A stretch of 5,094 nucleotides of DNA from CAZXEJ01 sp964639895 (GTDB lineage: Bacteria; Desulfobacterota_D; UBA1144; Nemesobacterales; JADFKM01): positions 1-5,094 of the forward strand of contig CAZXEJ010000064.1 of NCBI GenBank assembly GCA_964639895.1. Direction: 5' to 3'. This document shows positions 1 to 4,776 of this stretch, piece after piece. The first letter of the stretch is position 1. Each line of letters starts with the position of its first letter. Position numbers and translations under genes: made by a program. The notes beneath the pieces were generated by a model. The model was not told the origin of the DNA. It was given only the letters and a program-made list of their open reading frames with translations, and did not search any database.

Positions 1-972
1 ACGCTGGCCTACTGGCTCATGGCCGAGCTGGTCATACTCGCCACCGATCTGGCCGAGTTCCTGGGCATAGTGGTCGCACTCAACCTGCTGTTCGGCATCC
101 CTCTGCTCGCCGGAGCGTTCATAGCCATCGTCGACGTCCTGTTGATACTGTTCCTCGCGAGCAAGCGGTTCCGGGCGCTCGAGCTGGCCTTCATAGGGTT
201 CGTGGGCATCGTGGGGCTGGCGTTCGTCTACGAGGTGTTCCTGGCCAAGCCCGAGCTGTCGCTCATCCTAAAGCACTCGGTCATGCCCACACTGAATAAA
301 GAGAGCGCGGTGGTGGCCGTGGGCATCATCGGGGCCACTGTAATGCCACACGCCATATTCGTGCACTCGTGGCTGGTCAAGAACAAGCTTGCCGAGAACG
401 ACTTCGGCTCCAAGCGCCAGACGCTGAGGTTCCATCGCATGGATACCATAGTCACCCTTACCGTGGCCGGACTGGTCAACGCATCGATGATCGTGATGGC
501 CGCATCGGCGTTCTACGGCAAAGGAGAAGTGGCCACTATATCGGAGGCCTACAAGACGCTCATCCCCCTGTTCGGAACAACGGCGGCTCAGGTGTTCGCA
601 ATTGCCCTGCTCTCGGCCGGGATATCGTCTTCCGTAACCGGCACCCTGGCCGGACAGGCGCTCATGGAGGGACTGACCAAGTTCCGCGTGAGCATATGGG
701 TGCGCCGGCTGGTGACCAGATTCCTGAACCTCATTCCGCTGGTAGTGGCCCTCATGATGGGAATAGAGCCGCTGCGCATACTGGTCATTAGTCAGGCCGT
801 TCTCAGCTTCCTTATCCCGCTTCCGCTCGTACCTTTGCTGCTCTTTACGGCCGACCACAAGACGATGGGCGAGCTCACGAACGCAAGACGCACCACCCTG
901 GTTGCGGCGGGCTGCGGTGTGGTGATAATACTGTTCAACATCTACCTGCTGGCGACGTTCTTCATGGAGTAA
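1..972 (+). CDS. NRAMP-family divalent metal (Mn2+/Fe2+) transporter, 5'-truncated
   Basis: Integral membrane protein that most likely imports Mn2+ or Fe2+ with protons (established for the NRAMP/MntH family). The reading frame is open from base 1 and ends at TAA 970-972, giving 323 residues. Family members have about 400-450, so roughly the first 100, including the DPGN metal-binding motif of TM1, lie outside the window. Seen in the fragment, numbered from base 1: the TM3 signature TDLAEFLG (15-22); TM6 with A112-x-x-M115-P-H, the family's A-x-x-M metal-ligand pair; the TM8 block SAGISSSVTGTLAGQ (205-219), where the commoner form reads AGQSST; and the TM10 motif SQAVLSF (264-270), followed by PLLLFTADHKTMGELTN. 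Hydrophobic segments recur through to residue 320, so the C-terminus is complete. The ATG at 19 is internal, not the start. No gene follows within 700 bases. Metal specificity cannot be fixed from this fragment. Confidence 0.93.
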   Translation, partial: TLAYWLMAELVILATDLAEFLGIVVALNLLFGIPLLAGAFIAIVDVLLILFLASKRFRALELAFIGFVGIVGLAFVYEVFLAKPELSLILKHSVMPTLNKESAVVAVGIIGATVMPHAIFVHSWLVKNKLAENDFGSKRQTLRFHRMDTIVTLTVAGLVNASMIVMAASAFYGKGEVATISEAYKTLIPLFGTTAAQVFAIALLSAGISSSVTGTLAGQALMEGLTKFRVSIWVRRLVTRFLNLIPLVVALMMGIEPLRILVISQAVLSFLIPLPLVPLLLFTADHKTMGELTNARRTTLVAAGCGVVIILFNIYLLATFFME

Positions 973-983
973 GGGCGGCTGGA

Positions 984-997
984 CACGTAACACGTAA
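984..997 (+). repeat. Tandem 7-bp repeat cacgtaa x2
   Basis: Two adjacent perfect copies of cacgtaa (984-990 and 991-997) lie 12 bases after the transporter stop. The second copy overlaps an aaggaga Shine-Dalgarno-like run at 995-1001. This could be replication slippage or a small protein-binding site; nothing else identifies it. Confidence 0.6.
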
Positions 998-1002
998 GGA
1001 GA

Positions 1003-1028
1003 GGTGCGATGTCTCCATCGTACGCACC
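1003..1028 (+). other. Hairpin downstream of the transporter gene
   Basis: GGTGCG (1003-1008) pairs with CGCACC (1023-1028). ATG (1009-1011) pairs with CAT (1016-1018) around a TCTC loop, leaving CGTA (1019-1022) as a one-sided bulge. In RNA it would hide the ATG of the small ORF at 1009. It could instead be a 3'-end stabilising or termination structure for the transporter mRNA, although no T-run follows. Confidence 0.4.
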
Positions 1029-1033
1029 GAAAC

Positions 1034-1071
1034 CCCCTCCCACACCGAAACGAAGATGCGGGGTGGAGGGG
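1034..1071 (+). other. Second hairpin after the transporter gene
   Basis: CCCCTCC (1034-1040) is perfectly complementary to GGAGGGG (1065-1071). Further pairs form inside: A1042-T1064, C1043-G1063, C1045-G1061 and C1046-G1060, with one bulged C, one A-G mismatch and a purine-rich loop of about 13 nt. It follows the 1003-1028 hairpin by five bases. The two together could mark the 3' end of the transporter transcript, but in GC-rich DNA such stems also arise by chance. Confidence 0.35.
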
Positions 1072-1446
1072 CCGGAGAGGGCTCCAGTCAGCGGGCGGCT
1101 GGGATGCTCGAGGGGGGACGAGGCACCCTACGAACTCGTCGGGCCGCCTCACGCTGACCACCACGCCGGGGGACAAGCCCCATACCGTGTTGTGGTGACC
1201 GCCCAACCGGTGCCGGGGCGCCCGGGGGTAACGTCTAGATGTACCCTCCAACGGCGGGGAGCAGAATCGAACCCGACCCGACCCGACATGACACGGCACC
1301 GCACCCCACCCTTGCACCACCACCCCACCCGAAGATATGAATCCAGGGAACCGAGCAGCCACGGGAGACAGGAGCGCTCACAATGGCCCCAAAGGCATGA
1401 CGCACCATTACTATCGTAGGAAGTTTCGGCGCCGGGTCGTCGGCCT

Positions 1447-1490
1447 CCCTTCTCCCTATCCACCCCGCTCCCGCCACCCCCGGGCTTCCC
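1447..1490 (-). other. Putative G-quadruplex (- strand) / i-motif (+ strand)
   Basis: Six C-runs of three or more lie on the + strand at 1447-1449, 1454-1456, 1463-1466, 1470-1472, 1477-1481 and 1488-1490. They are separated by 4, 6, 3, 4 and 6 bases. Four consecutive runs meet the usual G3+N1-7 quadruplex pattern on the - strand, which is the template strand for fumC. Folding is inferred from the pattern alone. The tract lies about 200-250 bases upstream of the fumC start, inside a wider pyrimidine-rich region. Confidence 0.4.
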
Positions 1491-1640
1491 TTCAGCCACC
1501 CCGGGCCGCGGCCCCGTTTCGACCCTCACGCCGGCGCGGTGCGGCCCCTTCCCCTCCACACTTCCCCACCCGAACACCATCGCTTCCTCGCCGCGGCCGA
1601 TACCCTCCCCACCCTCCGCCGCCGCTTCATGCCCCTCCGT

Positions 1641-1660
1641 TTTTGTGGCATGATTATTTG
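1641..1660 (+). promoter_or_regulatory. Possible fumC core promoter (AT-richer segment)
   Basis: After about 200 bases of very C-rich DNA, the segment 1639-1670 turns AT-rich and holds a T-run (1640-1644) and tgattatttg (1651-1660). Either could serve as an archaeal TATA-like element. A box centred near 1656 would put the transcription start at about 1680, which cuts into the ribosome binding site. A box on the T-run would give a start near 1668 and a leader of about 26 nt. The exact element is not resolved. Confidence 0.35.
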
Positions 1661-1676
1661 CGTTTCCATCTCAGAC

Positions 1677-1683
1677 AAGGAGG
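1677..1683 (+). promoter_or_regulatory. Shine-Dalgarno site of fumC
   Basis: The run aaggagg is a near-perfect complement to the conserved 3' end of 16S rRNA and ends 10 bases before the ATG at 1694. It fixes the fumC start there rather than at the in-frame ATG at 1337, whose product would carry 119 extra Pro/Arg-rich residues not found in fumarases. Confidence 0.8.
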
Positions 1684-1693
1684 CCCCACCACG

Positions 1694-3100
1694 ATGACGA
1701 ACACGGAGTTCCGGATCGAAAGGGATTCGATGGGAGAAATGAAAGTTCCGGCCAACGCCTACTACGGCGCACAGACCGCCCGCGCCGTAGAGAACTTCCC
1801 GGTAAGCGGCATGCGCCTCCCCGTACGGTTCATACGGGCGCTTGGCATGATAAAGCTTGCGGCCGCCGAGGTCAACAGCGAGCTGGGCCTCTTGGAGTCC
1901 CGACTCGCCAAGGCCATAGCCGAAGCCGCCCGAGAGGTCGTCGACGGCAAGCTCGACGCCCACTTCGTAGTCGACGTATTCCAGACCGGCTCGGGCACCT
2001 CAACGAACATGAACGCCAACGAGGTCATCGCCAACCGTGCGAACGAAATCCTGGGGGGCAAGATCGGAGACAAGAGACCCGTCCATCCAAACGACCACGT
2101 CAACATGGGCCAGTCAAGCAACGACGTCATACCCTCGGCCATACACATATCGGCGCTCGTGGAGATGAAGGAGCGCCTCCTCCCTGCGCTGCGCCGGCTC
2201 GGGGAGGCGCTCGAGGCCAAGGCCCGTGAATTCGACGGCGTGGTGAAGATTGGCCGCACCCACCTGCAAGACGCGACCCCGATACGGCTGGGACAGGAGT
2301 TCAGCGGGTTCGCAAGCCAGATAGCGCACTCCATCACCCGCCTGGAGCACACCGAGCCCCATCTGTCGGAGCTGCCTCTGGGCGGCACGGCCGTGGGCAC
2401 GGGGCTCAACACCCATCCGGAGTTCGGCTCCCGTGTGGCGGCAAAGATATCGGAGATGACCGGCATAGAGTTCCGTGAGGCGGAGAACCACTTCGAGGCC
2501 CAGGCGGCAAAGGACGCCGCCTGCGAGGCTAGCGGAGCCCTCAAGGTGGTGGCCGTGAGCCTGACGAAGATCGCCAACGACATCCGCTGGCTGGGCAGCG
2601 GCCCGAGGTGCGGCATAGGGGAGCTGCTGTTACCGGCCGTCCAGCCCGGCTCGTCCATAATGCCCGGCAAGGTCAACCCTGTCATATGTGAATCGGTCAT
2701 CCAGGTGGCGGCCCAGGTAATAGGTAACGACGCAGCCGTCACGCTCGGAGGGCTGGGAGGCAACTTCGAGCTCAACACCATGATGCCGCTCATAGCACAC
2801 AACCTGCTGCAGTCGGTCACTCTTCTGGCCAACGTGTGCGACGTTTTCACGGACAAGTGCGTAAAGGGCCTCAAGGCCGACGAGGCCAGGGCCAACGAGA
2901 TGGTGGAGAAGAGCCTCGCCATGTGTACGGCACTGGCGCCCATAATCGGCTACGACGAGGCCGCGGCAATCGCCAAGGAGGCGTACGCAAGCGGACGCAC
3001 CGTCAGGGAGATAGCGCGCGAGAAGGGCATCCTCTCCGACGAGGAGCTCGAACGGGTACTCGACCCGTGGAGAATGACCGAGCCCGGAACGGGCAAATAA
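1694..3100 (+). CDS. fumC: Class II fumarate hydratase (fumarase C), complete
   Basis: Catalyses reversible hydration of fumarate to (S)-malate in the TCA cycle, without iron-sulfur clusters, as a cytoplasmic homotetramer (known for the family). The protein has 468 residues, usual for class II fumarases. Seen: N-terminal DSMGE-x-x-VPANAYYGAQT (11-28); SGTSTNMNANEVIANRA from S100, with the T102 position used for substrate contact; GRTHLQDATP with T189-H190, matching the catalytic His; and the superfamily signature GSSIMPGKVNP (319-329) with catalytic Ser320, Lys326 and Asn328. These fall two residues later than in E. coli FumC, as expected for an ungapped core. The C-terminal fumarase domain ends in LDPWRMTEPG. 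This wording favours fumarase over aspartase or argininosuccinate lyase. The start is set by the AAGGAGG site and family length. The gene stands alone, with 0.7 kb and 1.6 kb spacers on its sides. It looks intact, with all key residues present. Confidence 0.97.
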   Translation: MTNTEFRIERDSMGEMKVPANAYYGAQTARAVENFPVSGMRLPVRFIRALGMIKLAAAEVNSELGLLESRLAKAIAEAAREVVDGKLDAHFVVDVFQTGSGTSTNMNANEVIANRANEILGGKIGDKRPVHPNDHVNMGQSSNDVIPSAIHISALVEMKERLLPALRRLGEALEAKAREFDGVVKIGRTHLQDATPIRLGQEFSGFASQIAHSITRLEHTEPHLSELPLGGTAVGTGLNTHPEFGSRVAAKISEMTGIEFREAENHFEAQAAKDAACEASGALKVVAVSLTKIANDIRWLGSGPRCGIGELLLPAVQPGSSIMPGKVNPVICESVIQVAAQVIGNDAAVTLGGLGGNFELNTMMPLIAHNLLQSVTLLANVCDVFTDKCVKGLKADEARANEMVEKSLAMCTALAPIIGYDEAAAIAKEAYASGRTVREIAREKGILSDEELERVLDPWRMTEPGTGK

Positions 3101-3110
3101 GATGGAGAGG

Positions 3111-3124
3111 TGGCGGGCCCGCCA
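3111..3124. repeat. Perfect 14-bp palindrome just after fumC
   Basis: TGGCGGGCCCGCCA is its own reverse complement and begins 11 bases after the fumC stop. A dyad of this length without a loop suits a dimeric DNA-binding protein better than an RNA hairpin. It may also help end the fumC transcript. GC-rich palindromes of this size can occur by chance. Confidence 0.5.
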
Positions 3125-3147
3125 GCGGGCGAAGTGTGACGGGCCTG

Positions 3148-3187
3148 CGGAGCCGACGACGCTCGTCCCACACGCCCTGCGGCTCCG
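3148..3187 (+). other. 8-bp inverted repeat forming a stem-loop
   Basis: CGGAGCCG (3148-3155) pairs perfectly with CGGCTCCG (3180-3187). Inside the loop, ACGA (3156-3159) can pair with TCGT (3163-3166). An alternative pairing exists between gtgtgacg, just upstream, and cgtcccacac in the loop, so two mutually exclusive folds are possible. It lies about 50-90 bases after the fumC stop. Confidence 0.35.
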
Positions 3188-3223
3188 TCTACCGGTTCCG
3201 CCGCCCCGTCGGATGGAACGATC

Positions 3224-3239
3224 CCCCATCTGCATGGGG
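3224..3239 (+). other. Compact hairpin with tetraloop downstream of fumC
   Basis: CCCCAT (3224-3229) and ATGGGG (3234-3239) form a perfect 6-bp stem around the four-base loop CTGC. It lies about 125 bases after the fumC stop and could stabilise the 3' end of the mRNA. No T-run follows, so it does not look like an intrinsic terminator of the bacterial kind. Confidence 0.4.
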
Positions 3240-3292
3240 CGAGTGGTTCGGCATAACCCGTTCTCCATCGCCCGACATCGGTTCCCACCCGC

Positions 3293-3337
3293 GCGGAGTG
3301 AGAAGAAGCGGAGAAGCCCCGAGCGGAGTCGGCCCGC
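3293..3337 (+). repeat. Imperfect 15-bp tandem repeat, three units
   Basis: The word GCGGAG recurs at 3293, 3308 and 3323, exactly 15 bases apart, and each copy is followed by a diverged, purine-rich then C-rich filler. The 15-base step equals five codons, but no frame through it gives a recognisable protein repeat. It overlaps the left half of the stem-loop at 3308-3363. Confidence 0.4.
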
Positions 3338-3363
3338 TCGTAGGTGCGGGGCCGAAGCGCCGC
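3308..3363 (+). ncRNA. Candidate multi-part stem-loop (possible structured RNA)
   Basis: Three nested helices are visible: GCGG (3308-3311) with CCGC (3360-3363); GCCCC (3316-3320) with GGGGC (3348-3352); and GAGCGG (3321-3326) with CCGCTC (3334-3339) around the seven-base loop agtcggc. The second and third stack on the 5' side, leaving an eight-base bulge (3340-3347) on the 3' side. An extended rod of this kind is more organised than its surroundings, but it matches no RNA family I know and has no visible promoter. Confidence 0.25.
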
Positions 3364-3780
3364 AGCCGAGGAGGGCAGAGAGGCGGCCCTGCCTCTGGCC
3401 TGGCACACCGTGCACCTGAGGCGCTTCCACCGATTCACCCCGCATTCCACGTGAGGCCGATGTACATCCGCTCAAGGCACATGGCCCACCCGTCCCCCTC
3501 CACCCCCTTCTGTATCGCGAGCGCAGCATCGGTGTAGCGACGCGCAGACGCTGGTCACGCCACCCTCGGGCCGCGCCGCTTGAACCAACGCCCCCGCAGG
3601 CGGCTCCCACCGGACAGGGCGTCGGTGATAGCACTTCCCGCCTGCTCCCTCGCCGGCCCCGATACGCAGCACCCGCAGCTCCTACACCATCCTGCACCAG
3701 AGATCACCCACTCCGCCTCCCTAGGACCCCCTGGCCGGCAACGGCCATACGCAAGTAGAGGGGCGCCCCCGCTCGCACGT

Positions 3781-3792
3781 GAAGCCGGCTTC
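3781..3792. repeat. Perfect 12-bp palindrome in the spacer
   Basis: GAAGCCGGCTTC is its own reverse complement. It could be a binding site for a dimeric regulator, but no gene or promoter lies near it, so chance is a fair alternative. Confidence 0.4.
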
Positions 3793-4070
3793 GCTACGGG
3801 TACGAGGACAAGTTCATGAGGGGTCAGAGAAGCCGCGCACCTTCGGGACGAACGGAACGAGGCCGTCTGCGTGCCCACTTATGTCCGAGCAGCTGCAGCC
3901 GCAAGCGATCGAGACCACGGCGGCGCCTGCCCACTTGCCCCCAACGACACTCGTATCGTACGGCACCTGCTCCAACCTGCCCCGTATCCACGGCCACGAC
4001 ATGAGGGCTTGCGGCGCCTTTCCCACACCAGAAATGCAAGCCCTATTGCGCATGCGTCGCGCACCGGGAA

Positions 4071-4094
4071 GGTAGGGGGGAGAGACCTCCCACC
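4071..4094 (+). other. Strong hairpin, 9-bp stem with one bulge
   Basis: GGT (4071-4073) pairs with ACC (4092-4094), and the six Gs at 4075-4080 pair with CCTCCC (4086-4091), including one G-T wobble. A4074 is bulged and AGAGA forms a five-base loop. It is the tightest simple hairpin I see in the 1.6 kb spacer. No T-run follows on either strand and no gene adjoins it, so its role is unknown. Confidence 0.4.
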
Positions 4095-4593
4095 CATTCA
4101 ACAGGCTTGCAGCAAACTGAACACCCCGCCCGGCGTTGGAGGGGTGATACGGCGGCTCCCTGACAAACATCCCTTCACGACCGTCTCCCCCCGCCGGAGC
4201 ATGGAAGACCGGCTTACGTAGCTGCCCGGAAGAGGAGCGCCGAGCTACACATGGCCCAGGCATCATGCTGCAGAGCCCAGGGCGACATCCCCCTAGAAGG
4301 ATTTCCAACGTGTGGGAACGGCACATCGAGTGTCCACAGTTCTTCCAGCACGGCCGGAGCAATGGCCCCCCGGCCCATGCGCCACTGCATAATCACGGAC
4401 CGCACGACCAGCAGTGATCCGCGCGGGGCAGGGCCGGCGGGAGTGGTACAACCTGCCCCATGCACCAGGGAAGTGGACGTACACCCCGGCCGGGACCTTT
4501 TGCAACAAGAGGAAAGCGGTTCTCATCCCTCCTTCTCCCTCGGCCCGCCGCTAGAGACGAAGTCACAGTGGAACCGGATACCCAGGAGGACAA

Positions 4594-4696
4594 GGCACTT
4601 ACAGGGGCACTTGAGACGCCCTGTCCCACACGGGTGGGGGTGATGCGAGACGAAAGCGGTCCAGGGCAAGCACTTCCCCCAGACGAGCAGGCACTT
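4594..4696 (+). repeat. Cluster of four (G/A)GCACTT words
   Basis: GGCACTT occurs at 4594-4600, 4606-4612 and 4690-4696, and AGCACTT at 4669-4675, all in the same orientation within about 100 bases upstream of the Dph6-like promoter. The longer word AGCACTTCCC at 4669-4678 recurs once at 3630-3639. Spacing is irregular (12, 63 and 21 bases). They could be operator half-sites, or chance. Confidence 0.3.
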
Positions 4697-4724
4697 GCGT
4701 GATGGAGGGGAAGCTAGAAAATGG

Positions 4725-4733
4725 TTTAAGTTA
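4725..4733 (+). promoter_or_regulatory. Archaeal-type TATA-like box for the Dph6-like gene
   Basis: The sequence tttaagtta sits in an AT-rich island (about 4711-4776) that contrasts sharply with the GC-rich DNA before it. It is preceded by the purine-rich stretch gctagaaaatgg, in the place of a BRE. By the usual archaeal spacing (box centre about 25 bases before the start site), transcription would begin near 4754, giving a leader of about 22 nt. A weak Shine-Dalgarno-like agga at 4762-4765 lies inside that leader, 11 bases before the ATG at 4777. This is inference from position and composition. Confidence 0.55.
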
Positions 4734-4776
4734 CATTCCTATAGCATTCACAATCCACTTCAGGAATAATCCATAC

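Larger units (their letters stand above)
973..1693. other. 0.72 kb GC-rich spacer between transporter and fumC, no convincing gene
   Basis: No recognisable protein is encoded on either strand. The ORFs here are rich in Pro, Arg, Gly and His, show no family motif, and look like by-products of GC-rich, stop-poor DNA. The left part (981-1200) holds a 7-bp tandem repeat and a run of short hairpins. The middle (about 1260-1345) has cccga repeated in tandem and C-rich runs. The right part (about 1440-1640) is strongly C-rich and G-poor on the + strand and ends in an AT-richer segment before the fumC ribosome binding site. No U-rich archaeal terminator follows the transporter stop. A 136-codon ORF starting at 1009 has a good Shine-Dalgarno, but its composition argues against a real protein. 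Confidence 0.7.
3101..4710. other. 1.6 kb GC-rich spacer between fumC and the Dph6-like gene, no convincing gene
   Basis: Read on both strands, this stretch gives only short or medium ORFs, the longest about 180 codons on the - strand at 3814-4362. Their products are rich in Arg, Pro, Gly, Ser and Cys, lack family motifs and lack good ribosome binding sites. I recognise no degraded gene, transposase, tRNA or rRNA. Isoleucine ATA codons, common in the flanking genes, are not enriched in these ORFs. What it does hold are compact inverted repeats (3111-3124, 3148-3187, 3224-3239, 3308-3363, 3781-3792, 4071-4094), a 15-bp periodic repeat (3293-3337) and a cluster of GCACTT words (4594-4696). No T-run suitable for an archaeal terminator follows fumC. 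It may be an unannotated structured RNA region, a decayed gene, or plain spacer. Confidence 0.65.

Noticed and set aside
1264..1280. tRNA T-arm-like word on the - strand (GTTCGATTC)
   Set aside because: The flanking five-base arms do not pair beyond two positions, and no anticodon or acceptor stem could be built. The word comes from the cccga tandem repeat.
268..1362. 364-codon ORF on the - strand
   Set aside because: It is antisense to the NRAMP gene for most of its length; the overlapping + frame has clear NRAMP motifs, and the antisense product has no recognisable domain.
1337..1693. In-frame N-terminal extension of fumC from ATG 1337
   Set aside because: It would add 119 Pro/Arg-rich residues unlike any fumarase. 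A strong AAGGAGG site lies just before ATG 1694, and the 468-residue product has the family length.
1762..2943. 393-codon ORF on the - strand
   Set aside because: It lies entirely antisense to fumC, whose + frame is unambiguous. GC-rich genes often leave the opposite strand open.
3102..3419. 105-codon + ORF starting one base after the fumC stop
   Set aside because: There is no Shine-Dalgarno, the product is very Arg/Pro-rich, and it runs through palindromes and the 15-bp repeat.
4204..4217. RNase P RNA-like 3' motif (accggcttac)
   Set aside because: The matching 5' core element (gaggaaagtcc type) is absent in the few hundred bases upstream, so the match is probably chance.
3814..4362. 182-codon ORF on the - strand in the long spacer
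   Set aside because: No good ribosome binding site or promoter, scattered Cys/Arg/Gly/Pro composition and no family motif. It fits a chance ORF in GC-rich DNA, though I cannot exclude a lineage-specific protein.
4702..4776. Upstream in-frame ATG at 4702 for the Dph6-like gene
   Set aside because: It lies upstream of the TATA-like box. The added residues are encoded by the AT-rich promoter island and do not resemble the family's N-terminus.
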